Shown piece after piece: positions 36,713 through 45,252 of a stretch of 64,000 bases of DNA; position 1 is the stretch's first letter, and every line of letters begins with the position of its first letter. The position numbers and the translations under genes are program-made. The DNA is from an uncultured Lachnospiraceae bacterium. Its GTDB lineage: Bacteria > Bacillota > Clostridia > Lachnospirales > Lachnospiraceae. The stretch covers positions 248,001 through 312,000 of the forward strand of contig CAMOWK010000001.1 in assembly GCA_946628415.1 (NCBI GenBank), read 5' to 3'. The notes under the pieces were generated by a model. The model did not search any database. It saw only the letters and a program-made list of their open reading frames with translations, and was not told the DNA's origin.

Positions 36713-38347
36713 TTATGAATTATTCTCTTTTGCTACCAGATTTGCAGCCCCATACATCTCACGAAGCTTAGGTTTTTCTATCTTTCCGGTGGCATTTCTT
36801 GGTACATCTGCAAAGATAATTTTTCTCGGTCTCTTATATCTCGGAAGCTCAAGACAGTATTCATTTATCTCGTCTTCAGTTGCAATCTGACCTTCCTTAA
36901 GCTGGATTATAGCAGCAGATATCTCACCGAGTCTCGCATCGCCTATACCTATAACCGCTACATCCTGAATCTTTGAATTTTTCATAAGGAATGACTCAAT
37001 CTGAACAGGATAGATATTCTCACCACCACTTATGATGACATCCTTCTTTCTGTCAACAAGCCAGATGAATCCATCCTCATCAACCTTTGCCATATCTCCC
37101 GAATAAAGCCATCCGTCCTTAAGGCACTCCTCTGTTGCCTTTCTGTTATGGTAGTAACACTCCATAACGCCCGGTCCCTTTATGAGAAGTTCTCCTACTT
37201 CTCCCTGCGGAACCTCGTTTCCTTCTTCATCGGCAACCTTTACTTCCCATCCGTATCCGGCAACTCCGATGGCACCGACTTTGTTAATATTTTCAACTCC
37301 AAGGTGAACACAACCGGGACCTATAGACTCTGAAAGACCATAGTTTGTATCATATAAATGATTAGGGAATATCTTCTTCCATCTCTGTATAAGACTTCCC
37401 GGAACCGGCTGGGCTCCTATATGCATGAGACGCCACTGATCAAGATCATAATCTGAAAGCTTAAGCTTTCCGCTTTCCAGTGCAATAAGAATATCCTGTG
37501 CCCACGGAACAAGCAGCCATACTATAGTGCAGTGTTCACGGCTTACTGCATCAAGAATGTATTCCGGCTTTGTTCCCTTTAAAATAACTGCCTTACCGCC
37601 TACGAGAAGGCTTCCCATCCAATGCATCTTTGCTCCCGTATGATAGAGCGGCGGAATACAAAGGAACACATCATCCTTTGTCTGTCCGTGATGATTCTGT
37701 TCGGTAAGAGCCGCATGCATAAGCGATCTGTGTTTATGCAGTATAGCCTTAGGGAATCCTGTTGTTCCCGATGAGAAATAGATAGCACCGTAGTCATCAT
37801 CAGTAATCTCTATATCAGGCGCTATGCTGCTGCAGTTGGAAGTATCTTCTATATAGTCATCCGCAAATGAAGGACATGTATTGCCGACATAATAGAGAAG
37901 TCTGTTCTTTCCGAGTCTGTCTGCTATAGGCTCGATACGTCCTATGAATTCAGGACCGAACACAAGAACATCGCAGTCTGCAAGCTTAACACAGTACTCT
38001 ATCTCTTCTGTGTCATATCTGAAATTAAGAGGAACGGCAAGTGCACCTGTTTTGAGAATTCCAAAGTAAATAGGCAGCCACTCAAGGCAGTTCATAAGAA
38101 GTATGCCTACCTTATCATTCTTCTTTATTCCTCTCTCCAAAAGAAGATTGGCAAATCTGTTAGCCTTCTCATCAAAAACCTTCCATGTGATTTCTCTTCT
38201 GTACGGTTCTTCTTCTGTTGACTGAATAAGGTCATATTCCTTCCATGTAATTCTTCTTTTTTCGGTTATCGCAGGATTGATCTCGACAAGTGCCGTATCA
38301 TTTCCAAACTCTTCTGCATTTCTTTCAAGTAATTTTGTTACAGGCAT
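36713..38347 (-). CDS. AMP-forming acyl-CoA synthetase/ligase
   Basis: The 544-residue protein has the ANL-superfamily signatures: P-loop IYFSSGTTGFPKAIL (about residues 190-204), NYGLSESIGPG (adenine region), DGWLYSGDMAKVDEDGFI, the hinge DRKKDVIISGGENIYP and the catalytic Lys in NATGKIEKPKLR. It activates a carboxylic acid, probably a fatty or aryl acid, to its acyl-AMP and then CoA thioester. The N-terminus contains an odd short local duplication (RRITWKEYD / REITWKVFD, about 30-58). It begins 2 nt after the hydrolase-methyltransferase gene with a GGAG site inside that gene, so the two are translationally coupled. Confidence 0.92.
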   Translation of the reverse strand: MPVTKLLERNAEEFGNDTALVEINPAITEKRRITWKEYDLIQSTEEEPYRREITWKVFDEKANRFANLLLERGIKKNDKVGILLMNCLEWLPIYFGILKTGALAVPLNFRYDTEEIEYCVKLADCDVLVFGPEFIGRIEPIADRLGKNRLLYYVGNTCPSFADDYIEDTSNCSSIAPDIEITDDDYGAIYFSSGTTGFPKAILHKHRSLMHAALTEQNHHGQTKDDVFLCIPPLYHTGAKMHWMGSLLVGGKAVILKGTKPEYILDAVSREHCTIVWLLVPWAQDILIALESGKLKLSDYDLDQWRLMHIGAQPVPGSLIQRWKKIFPNHLYDTNYGLSESIGPGCVHLGVENINKVGAIGVAGYGWEVKVADEEGNEVPQGEVGELLIKGPGVMECYYHNRKATEECLKDGWLYSGDMAKVDEDGFIWLVDRKKDVIISGGENIYPVQIESFLMKNSKIQDVAVIGIGDARLGEISAAIIQLKEGQIATEDEINEYCLELPRYKRPRKIIFADVPRNATGKIEKPKLREMYGAANLVAKENNS

Positions 38348-38349
38348 TT

Positions 38350-39903
38350 TTATTTCTCCTTATATATGTTATGGTATTGTTTATATCTTTCAGTACCGAG
38401 TACTATCTTAACGATTTTATATTTTCTGTCCGCATTATCAAGCCAGAACTTAATACGGTTTCTTCGACTGACTCCTTGCGGCAGCTTTATACCCTCAAGC
38501 ATCGACTTTTCCCACACAAGCCTGAACGCCGGATTCCATACCGTCACAGCTCTGTCAGGATGACTCACGAAATACTTTCTGCTTCTTATCTTCACATCAT
38601 TATCAGGCTCATAAAAATCCCTTCTGAAGAGGGTCGCCTGATTACTGATATCAAATATCACCTGGGCTCCCGGAAACTTCTCGTATATTTTATTGATGTA
38701 CTCCTTTACTTCTTTAGCACTGTAATACACGAAAATGTTTCGGCAAAGAATAAGCAGGCCAAAGCCTGTATCACTTTTAATATCGTCCATCCATGAAAGG
38801 TCATCGACTGTTTTCTCGATATTATGCTCCCTTTCACCCGCTTCAGTGAACATTTTTCTTATTGCCATCCTGCCGGATCTGTCCAGATTATACCACGTAA
38901 CCCGTCCATTATCCACCCTGTCATACATGGTGTCAAGACTGCAGCCGAGATAAACTACAGTCCCGTTAGGGTATTCCTTTAAAAACAGCTTTACACTGTC
39001 ATCAAATACTCTGTAGCTGGATGCAAGAAGTATGTCTTCATACTTACCTATACGTTTTCTCTTCTTAAAAAGTATCTTATTCTTGGAAATGAAACGAACT
39101 GCCTTTTCATCTCTGAATATGCTTTTATATTTTTTAGTTATGTCAGCCCTTCTTTTTATCTCATACATATGTCCGCTTATGGCAGCACTGTACTCGCCCA
39201 ATATCATATCGGAAAGTATCCTTTTCATATGTATGGTCGAATGTTTAGCCGGATGCAGATAAAAATCAGTTTTTGCCTCATCATATTCAAAGAGCTTAAC
39301 ATCAAGCCCAAAATCATGAAGTGTGCCACAAATGTTTCTTACTGCATTTCTGTACTCACTTTTTACGCCCTGACATATAGTTATATCCTTACAGAATTCG
39401 GTATAAACCCTGTCATCATCCGAAAGTATGCTATCACTTTCACTCATCTCGGGAGCAACCATTATAAGCTTATCAGGCTCCCTCACTCCGCTCTTCCATG
39501 AATTTATAAGAATTTTAAGTAAAAGCACCGAGCCGAAACCTGTGGACACGGCAATAAGTCCGTTATCCGCAAATGACTTTGTAAAATCTTTATACGCCGT
39601 GCGAAGAAAGCTTATCACAGCCTTTTCATTTTTATTCTCATAAGAATATAACGGAAGGTATATACCCCACCCGGTATATGATGCCAGATTAAGGATATAT
39701 CTTAATTCCGAATTACTTATACATCCTTCATCCCCGTCATAAACGTAAAAGAAATACTCCTCTTTAAAACCTTCCTTCGGTCTTATATAGTAACATTTAT
39801 TACCATCTATCCTGGTTTCATCAACGAAAAACATAGCAGATACCCATTTAGGCATATCCGCTACGTTCTTCTTAGTATCCTTTGTTAATCTAAAACTCCC
39901 CAT
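38350..39903 (-). CDS. Putative alpha/beta-hydrolase fused to a TcmP/LCMT-type methyltransferase
   Basis: The 517-residue protein appears to be two enzymes in one chain. Residues about 45-235 have the pattern of an acetyl-esterase-like alpha/beta-hydrolase: a nucleophile elbow IAVSTGFGS with Ser120 (the first Gly of GxSxG is Ala), KLIMVAPEMS, and FYLHPAKHS where His217 or His221 could be catalytic. Residues about 280-500 match leucine carboxyl methyltransferase / TcmP-type SAM enzymes: TVVYLGCSLDTMYDRVDNGR (SAM motif I) and VTWYNLDRSG. No signal peptide is visible. It lies 23 nt downstream of a response regulator and directly upstream of an acyl-CoA ligase. I do not know a characterised protein with this arrangement; domain calls are by pattern only. 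Confidence 0.65.
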   Translation of the reverse strand: MGSFRLTKDTKKNVADMPKWVSAMFFVDETRIDGNKCYYIRPKEGFKEEYFFYVYDGDEGCISNSELRYILNLASYTGWGIYLPLYSYENKNEKAVISFLRTAYKDFTKSFADNGLIAVSTGFGSVLLLKILINSWKSGVREPDKLIMVAPEMSESDSILSDDDRVYTEFCKDITICQGVKSEYRNAVRNICGTLHDFGLDVKLFEYDEAKTDFYLHPAKHSTIHMKRILSDMILGEYSAAISGHMYEIKRRADITKKYKSIFRDEKAVRFISKNKILFKKRKRIGKYEDILLASSYRVFDDSVKLFLKEYPNGTVVYLGCSLDTMYDRVDNGRVTWYNLDRSGRMAIRKMFTEAGEREHNIEKTVDDLSWMDDIKSDTGFGLLILCRNIFVYYSAKEVKEYINKIYEKFPGAQVIFDISNQATLFRRDFYEPDNDVKIRSRKYFVSHPDRAVTVWNPAFRLVWEKSMLEGIKLPQGVSRRNRIKFWLDNADRKYKIVKIVLGTERYKQYHNIYKEK

Positions 39904-39926
39904 AATGAACCCCGATTAAAAAGGAA

Positions 39927-40616
39927 TCAGCCCCTGAAATAATAACCTATACCCCATTTAGTATGAATATACTTTGGATTGGCAGGCTGACTTTCTATCT
40001 TCTCTCTAAGTCTTCTTACATGTACATCAACCGTTCTTGCATCACCCGGGTAAGATGTACCCCAAATTGTTTCCAGAAGTTCGTCCCTTGAATAAACTTT
40101 ATTCGGATTAGATATAAGAAGAAGTAAAAGATCAAATTCCTTAGCAGTAAGGCTTGCTTCAACCCCATCTATAAAGACCCTTCTACTGTCACATTCGCAG
40201 CGAAGACCGTTTATCTCTATAACACTGTCATCTCTGCCTCTGTCCTGATCCTGTTTACTGCTTCTTCTCATGATTGCCTTGATTCTGGCTTTCACTTCAA
40301 GGATATTAAATGGCTTTGTTATATAATCATCAGCTCCGTACTCGAGTCCCAGTATCTTATCCATATCCTCACCTTTAGCAGTGAGCATAATGATCGGAAC
40401 GTCAGAAAACTCTCTTACCATCTGGCACACTTCAAGACCCGTATATTTAGGAAGCATTACATCAAGAAGAACCACATCATATGAATTTTCTCTGATCTTC
40501 TCTATAGCCACCTCTCCGTCATGTGCCGTATCAACACTCATGTCATCCTGTTCAAGACTGAATTTGATACCCTTTACTATGCTTTTTTCATCATCTACTA
40601 CTAAAACCTTTTTCAT
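39927..40616 (-). CDS. OmpR/PhoB-family response regulator without adjacent kinase
   Basis: The receiver domain (1-120) shows the acidic DDE near residue 8, phospho-acceptor Asp52 in VVLLDVMLPKYTG, and Lys in DDYITKPF. The C-terminal winged helix (about 130-229) ends with ARTVDVHVRRLREKIE and KWGIGYYF, the DNA-recognition and wing signatures. Length 229 aa is standard and resembles WalR/PhoP-type regulators. No histidine kinase gene lies in this window, so it is an orphan locally. It precedes the hydrolase-methyltransferase gene by 23 nt and follows the ComEA-like gene by 58 nt. Confidence 0.94.
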   Translation of the reverse strand: MKKVLVVDDEKSIVKGIKFSLEQDDMSVDTAHDGEVAIEKIRENSYDVVLLDVMLPKYTGLEVCQMVREFSDVPIIMLTAKGEDMDKILGLEYGADDYITKPFNILEVKARIKAIMRRSSKQDQDRGRDDSVIEINGLRCECDSRRVFIDGVEASLTAKEFDLLLLLISNPNKVYSRDELLETIWGTSYPGDARTVDVHVRRLREKIESQPANPKYIHTKWGIGYYFRG

Positions 40617-40674
40617 AGATAAAACCTCTATTTACCTTATACTTAAACCATTCATTTGTTTAATTATATAAAAC

Positions 40675-41250
40675 TCAGCCAACCGAGATATAGTCTTTAA
40701 TCCTGTCGTATAACTTATCTCCGATCCCACTGACATTTTTTATATCTTCGCAGCTGGAAAATGCACCGTTAGCTTCTCTGTAACTGATGATACTTTCTGC
40801 TTTTGCATCCCCTATACCGGGAAGTGTTGTGAGTTCATCCTTAGTGGCAGTATTAATATTGACAAGCCCGCCGGATTCTTTTTCATCATCACTTTTAGAG
40901 CTGTCTCTTCCTCTTGCAAAATCCGGATTATTCTTATAATCATCTTTCTCAGACTCATACGGAAAGTAGATCATATCACCATCAGAAACACTCTTTGCAA
41001 GATTGACCATATCCTTTGCGGCATCGTCCGTTAGACCTCCTGCCGCTTTAAGTACGTCATCAACTATGCTCCCCTTGCTTACCTTATATACACCGGGCTT
41101 ATTCACCGCTCCGCATATATAAATACTGACGAGGGCATTCTCGTTTAAATTTGAATCACCTGTATCATCTTTATATGTAACTATCCCGCTTTCTCTCCCG
41201 CAGGCAGAAAGGGTAAATAAAATCATAAAAAAAACAAAAAATTTTCTCAT
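40675..41250 (-). CDS. comEA: ComEA-like helix-hairpin-helix lipoprotein
   Basis: The ATG at 41250 has AGGAGG 7 nt upstream and gives a 191-residue protein. It begins with a lipoprotein signal (MRKFFVFFMILFTLSACG, lipobox LSAC with Cys17), then a SLBB-type domain (VSIYICGAVNKPGVYKV, about 37-105), a Ser/Asp/Lys-rich linker and a C-terminal pair of helix-hairpin-helix motifs (LVNINTATKDELTTLPGIG and FSSCEDIKNVSGIGDKLYDR). This is the ComEA architecture for binding incoming DNA at the cell surface, although B. subtilis ComEA uses a membrane helix rather than a lipid anchor. comEB and comEC are not in the window. Confidence 0.9.
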   Translation of the reverse strand: MRKFFVFFMILFTLSACGRESGIVTYKDDTGDSNLNENALVSIYICGAVNKPGVYKVSKGSIVDDVLKAAGGLTDDAAKDMVNLAKSVSDGDMIYFPYESEKDDYKNNPDFARGRDSSKSDDEKESGGLVNINTATKDELTTLPGIGDAKAESIISYREANGAFSSCEDIKNVSGIGDKLYDRIKDYISVG

Positions 41251-41377
41251 ATATAAACCTCCTATGCGAAGTCTATATATAAGCATATGATACCATGTTT
41301 TATTTTATATAATCAAAGAGATTAATTCAATATGATTTTGCCTGATTTTTATCTAAAAACGCTGTATGCGATTCATT

Positions 41378-42268
41378 TTAGAAAAGTGCCTCTTTGAGAA
41401 TGGCTGTACCGATACCCTTTTCAGTGAAGAACTCAAGAAGAAGACAGTGTTCAACTCTTCCGTCAAGTATATGGACACGGGAAACTCCGTTCTTCATAGC
41501 CTCTATACAGTTCTGAAGCTTAGGCATCATTCCGCCTCCGACAACGCCCTTATCTATGAATTCCTGGGCTTCATGAATATCCATCTCCGAAATAAGAGTT
41601 CTCTTGTCTGACGGATCTACGAATACTCCTTCGATATCTGTAAGGAATACAAGTTTTTCCGCACTTACGGCTGTTGCAATTGCACATGCACAGTCATCTG
41701 CATTTATATTGTAACCATGGTTATCCTCTTCTCCTATTCCTATAGGTGCGATAACCGGAATAAAATCATGTTCGATAAGTGTATCAAGAAGCTCACTGTT
41801 TGATTCAGTTACTTCGCCTACATAACCTATATCTTTTCCGTCTGCCAGTTTCTGTTTAACTTTAAGAAGTCCGGCATCCTTTCCACTGATACCTACTGCC
41901 TTAAGTCCAAGACTTGTCATCATAGCAACCAGGCTCTTATTAACCTTTGATAAAACCATCTCAGCCACATCAAGAGTCTCCTCATCCGTAACTCTGAGTC
42001 CGTTGATAAATTCTGATTCCTTACCGAATTTCTTAAGGATGGTACTTATCTCCTTTCCTCCGCCGTGAACAACGATAGGTTTCATTCCTATAAGCTTAAG
42101 AAGTGCAACATCTCTTATAACATTGAACTTAAGATTATCATCAAGCATTGCACTTCCGCCATACTTAACTACTATCTTAGCTCCGTTAAACTTCTGGATA
42201 TACGGAAGCGCTTCACTAAGTGTTTGAGCCTTTGCAAGCACCGCTTCCATCTGGTCATTATTAGTCAT
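41378..42268 (-). CDS. argB: Acetylglutamate kinase
   Basis: Phosphorylates N-acetyl-L-glutamate in arginine biosynthesis. Amino-acid kinase motifs are [11 protein letters not shown] (about residues 30-40), [12 protein letters not shown] and [14 protein letters not shown] near the C-terminus. The ATG at 42268 (296 aa) is preferred because GAGGAA precedes it by about 7 nt and homologues begin near the MEAVLAKAQ segment; an ATG seven codons upstream (42289) is an alternative. It is separated from argJ by a gap of about 280 bp that holds the 137-bp inverted-repeat element. It is part of the argC-argJ-argB series. Confidence 0.96.
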   Translation of the reverse strand: MTNNDQMEAVLAKAQTLSEALPYIQKFNGAKIVVKYGGSAMLDDNLKFNVIRDVALLKLIGMKPIVVHGGGKEISTILKKFGKESEFINGLRVTDEETLDVAEMVLSKVNKSLVAMMTSLGLKAVGISGKDAGLLKVKQKLADGKDIGYVGEVTESNSELLDTLIEHDFIPVIAPIGIGEEDNHGYNINADDCACAIATAVSAEKLVFLTDIEGVFVDPSDKRTLISEMDIHEAQEFIDKGVVGGGMMPKLQNCIEAMKNGVSRVHILDGRVEHCLLLEFFTEKGIGTAILKEALF

Positions 42269-42396
42269 AACATATTCCTCAACTTTCATGTCTGAACCTT
42301 TCTATCAAAACTTTATTATACTATTTTTAAAATTTTTTTGCCACAGTAATATGGTGGACTTATATAATGTCTATTATTAATAGATATTATATAAAC

Positions 42397-42533
42397 TGAT
42401 GATATATATACAATCGAAACACGTCTCCCGGCTCCCTTCGGACATGTAGCGGATACTAAACTCGTAGAAACTTCGTTCCTACTCGTTAAGTACCGACAGT
42501 CCTCAGAGGGTTTCTTATGTATATATATCATCA
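42397..42533. repeat. 137-bp MITE-like inverted-repeat element
   Basis: A 16-bp perfect terminal inverted repeat (TGATGATATATATACA at 42397-42412, complement at 42518-42533) bounds an imperfect internal palindrome: GAAAC/GTTTC pair further in, and a central hairpin around ACTAAACTCGTAG / CTACTCGTTAAGT (about 42455-42491). It contains no gene and no transposase. It lies between argJ and argB on the same strand. No clear target-site duplication is seen. A second inverted repeat, TCTATTATTAATAGA, lies just outside (42370-42384). Confidence 0.65.
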
Positions 42534-42549
42534 TATCCTACTAGAAATA

Positions 42550-43779
42550 CTATGAACGATAATCGGCATTTATCTTTACGTAGTCATATGTGAGGTCACA
42601 GCCCCATGCTGTTGCTGAGGCATTTCCCATATGCATATCTGCTATGATGCGAACTTCAGGCTGTGACAGGATTTCTGTAGCCTCTTCCTCACTGTAGCCT
42701 GCATCAAGTCCATTCTTATATATAAGAATCTTCTTTCCGTTTGCTTCGTAATAAAGCTCCATATCTTCGGGATCGAACTTAGCGCCTGAATAACCAAGTG
42801 CACAGAGTATCCTTCCCCAGTTTGCATCATGACCGAATATGGCAGCCTTTGTAAGGCTTGATGTGATAACCGACTTTGCAAGTGTTCTTGCATCAGCCTT
42901 TGATACCGCATTTATAACCTCACATTCAACAAGTGCTTTTGCGCCTTCACCATCACCTGCAAGGCGTTTAGCCTGCGTTTCATTTATATAATGAAGTGCC
43001 TCTTTAAATGCATCGTATTCCGGTGTACCTTCCTTTATCTCAGGATTTTTTGCCATTCCGTTTGCAAGTACAAGGAGCGTGTCATTTGTGGAAGTATCAC
43101 CATCAACAGAAATCATGTTATAAGTATCAACGACGTCTTCTGAGAGCATCTTCTGAAGTGTATCTTTTGCAATTACCGCATCTGTCGTGACATATCCAAG
43201 CATGGTGCACATATTGGGATGGATCATGCCTGAACCCTTGCTCATAGCTCCGAGTGTCACTGTAACTCCTGCTATATCAACTGTTACCGCAAGTTCTTTA
43301 TTTACTGTATCTGTTGTCATGATTGCCTTTGATGCATCTGTTCCGGCATCTGTGCTGTCACTTTTTGCTGCTACAAGTTTTTCTACCCCGGCAAGTATCC
43401 TGTCCATCGGAAGATGCGCACCGATAACTCCGGTAGAACCGATAAGGACATTTTCCTTCTCCAGTTTAAGAAGCTCTGCCGCTTTTTCTGCCGTCTTTTC
43501 ACAGTACTCCATACCGGTCTTTCCTGTTCCGGCATTTGCGATTCCTGTATTCACGATAACTGCCTGGGCAAATGGCGATTCATTTACTACCCTCATATCC
43601 CACTTTACAGGAGCGGCCTTAACTACATTTGATGTAAATGTACCGGCAACGACACATGGCTGTTCTGAATATATGATAGCCATATCCTTCCTGTTTTCAT
43701 ATTTGACTCCTGCTTCAACTCCCGCAGCCTGAAATCCTTTTGGGGATGTGATTCCGCCTTGTATGGTCTTTATACTCAT
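42550..43779 (-). CDS. argJ: Bifunctional ornithine acetyltransferase / N-acetylglutamate synthase
   Basis: Recycles the acetyl group from N-acetylornithine to glutamate and may also use acetyl-CoA. The protein (409 aa) has the autocleavage region IHPNMCTMLGYVTTDA: the catalytic Thr nucleophile is kept although the residue before it is Cys rather than the usual Ala. Other conserved segments are QAVIVNTGIANAGTGKTG and GSGMIHPNM. Spacing to argC is 48 nt. A GGAGG site precedes the ATG. Confidence 0.96.
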   Translation of the reverse strand: MSIKTIQGGITSPKGFQAAGVEAGVKYENRKDMAIIYSEQPCVVAGTFTSNVVKAAPVKWDMRVVNESPFAQAVIVNTGIANAGTGKTGMEYCEKTAEKAAELLKLEKENVLIGSTGVIGAHLPMDRILAGVEKLVAAKSDSTDAGTDASKAIMTTDTVNKELAVTVDIAGVTVTLGAMSKGSGMIHPNMCTMLGYVTTDAVIAKDTLQKMLSEDVVDTYNMISVDGDTSTNDTLLVLANGMAKNPEIKEGTPEYDAFKEALHYINETQAKRLAGDGEGAKALVECEVINAVSKADARTLAKSVITSSLTKAAIFGHDANWGRILCALGYSGAKFDPEDMELYYEANGKKILIYKNGLDAGYSEEEATEILSQPEVRIIADMHMGNASATAWGCDLTYDYVKINADYRS

Positions 43780-43827
43780 TATTAAAAATCCTCCATCTTT
43801 TTCTGTAAATCGTCTTCTGATAAATAC

Positions 43828-44949
43828 TTACGGGAATACCGGCGGCATCTTTAGTCCTTCATTTTCAGGAAGCCCGAAGAGGATGTTCATATTCTGAACT
43901 GCCTGTCCTGCCGCACCCTTAACCACGTTGTCAAGCGCTCCGCAGATTACGATTCTTTCGTTTTCTTCATCTACAGCGAAATTAACATCAAAGTAATTAC
44001 TGCCTTCAACCCATCTTGTTTCAGGCATAACGCCCTTATTCAGAACTCTTACAAAGAATTCATCTTTATAATACTTATCATATGCCTTTCTTACGTCATC
44101 ATAAGTAAAGCTGTCACTCAGTCTTGCGTAGCATGTAGCAAGTATGCCTCTGTTCATAGGAACGAGATGAGGTGTGAAGACAAGTGATAGAGCACTGCTG
44201 TCAGGATTTCCTTCACTCAGTTCCTTCTGACCTATAGTAAATAGCTCTGCTGTTCCATTTGCGTCAATAAATGCAGCCTTATAAGCGTATCCGAGCTGTT
44301 CAGCGATTTCAGGTGTGTGACGGTGTGTAAGAACTCCGTAAGGCTTGATCGATTCATTTACCTCGCAATAAAGATTAGCAACCTTAGCACTTCTTCCGGC
44401 TCCCGATGTACCTGATTTTGCATCGATAATGATGCTGTCCACATCTATCATGTGCTCTCTTACGAGTGGATAAAGTGAAAGAATAGAAGTTGTGGTATAG
44501 CATCCCGGATTTGCTATAAGTCTTGCAGACTTTATGCTTTCACGGTTAAGCTCGCAGAGTCCGTAAACAGCTTCTTCTATAAACTGCGGAGCCTTATGCT
44601 CTATCTTATACCACTTTTCGTAAGTATCTATATTCTTAAGTCTGAAATCAGCTGAAAGGTCAATTACCTTTGAATTACTAAGTATATCTTCATTTAATAC
44701 GCCTGCAAGATAGCCCTGAGGTGTTGCTGTGAAAATGACGTCAGCCTTTTTTGATAGCTCGTCAAGATTGTCATCAAGACATTTTGCATCTACTATATTA
44801 AACATATTTCCGTAAACTTCACTGTAGCTCTTATCTACATAACTGTGTGAACCGTACCATACGATTTCCACATCTTTATGCATAAGAAGAAGTCTTACAA
44901 GCTCCTGTCCCGCATATCCTGTTGAACCTATTATTCCTGCTCTTATCAT
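43828..44949 (-). CDS. argC: N-acetyl-gamma-glutamyl-phosphate reductase
   Basis: NADPH-dependent reduction in arginine biosynthesis. The Rossmann start MIRAGIIGSTGYAGQEL fixes the N-terminus at 44949, and the catalytic Cys is in NPGCYTT; KSGTSGAGRS and HRHTPEI follow. From this start the protein is 373 aa, slightly longer than many homologues (about 345), owing to insertions in the middle. An extension to 45063 is hydrophobic and runs through the divergent regulatory region, so it is rejected. It heads the argCJB series and is divergent from argG. Confidence 0.95.
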   Translation of the reverse strand: MIRAGIIGSTGYAGQELVRLLLMHKDVEIVWYGSHSYVDKSYSEVYGNMFNIVDAKCLDDNLDELSKKADVIFTATPQGYLAGVLNEDILSNSKVIDLSADFRLKNIDTYEKWYKIEHKAPQFIEEAVYGLCELNRESIKSARLIANPGCYTTTSILSLYPLVREHMIDVDSIIIDAKSGTSGAGRSAKVANLYCEVNESIKPYGVLTHRHTPEIAEQLGYAYKAAFIDANGTAELFTIGQKELSEGNPDSSALSLVFTPHLVPMNRGILATCYARLSDSFTYDDVRKAYDKYYKDEFFVRVLNKGVMPETRWVEGSNYFDVNFAVDEENERIVICGALDNVVKGAAGQAVQNMNILFGLPENEGLKMPPVFP

Positions 44950-45080
44950 GTCTTTACCCATCCTTCCACTGTATTTATAATGATTGGAGTAATTAAAATG
45001 CATCCATATATTAATAATATGTATAAAAATACATTTGAGCAATATAATCAGCCCGCGCACCACACTATTATACTATCTAA

Positions 45081-45154
45081 TGAATATTATGCAAGCACAA
45101 AATATATAATATTCATTATTGTGAATTATATTCAATTTTTATGCATTTTATTCA
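45081..45154. promoter_or_regulatory. Candidate arginine-repressor operator cluster
   Basis: Three 13-bp palindromic sites of the form TGMAT-N3-ATKCA lie in the argC-argG gap: TGAATATTATGCA (45081-45093), TGAATTATATTCA (45122-45134) and TGCATTTTATTCA (45142-45154). Centres are 41 and 20 bp apart, about four and two helical turns. Classical ARG boxes are one base longer, so assignment to ArgR is inference from context. Confidence 0.55.
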
Positions 45155-45175
45155 ATAATTTATGAATATTTACTC

Positions 45176-45204
45176 TTGCATATAAAACTCTACTGCGCTA
45201 TAAT
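45176..45204 (+). promoter_or_regulatory. argG promoter
   Basis: -35 TTGCAT (45176-45181), 17-bp spacer, -10 TATAAT (45199-45204). Transcription would begin about 40 nt before the argG ATG. The operator-like sites end 21 bp upstream of the -35 box. Confidence 0.85.
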
Positions 45205-45252
45205 CTCGAAACAGAGAGTAAAATGTAAAAAAAATAAACAGGAGGACTAGTC

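Noticed and set aside
42397..42533. Intrinsic terminator between argJ and argB
   Set aside because: The outer stem is A/T-only, the loop region exceeds 100 nt and there is no T run, so it fits an inverted-repeat element better.
43187..43732. Plus-strand open frame opposite argJ (181 codons)
   Set aside because: It is low in family resemblance and antisense to a clear gene; no ribosome-binding site was seen.
44950..45063. N-terminal extension of argC to 45063
   Set aside because: It encodes a hydrophobic stretch unlike the ArgC family and runs into the divergent control region.
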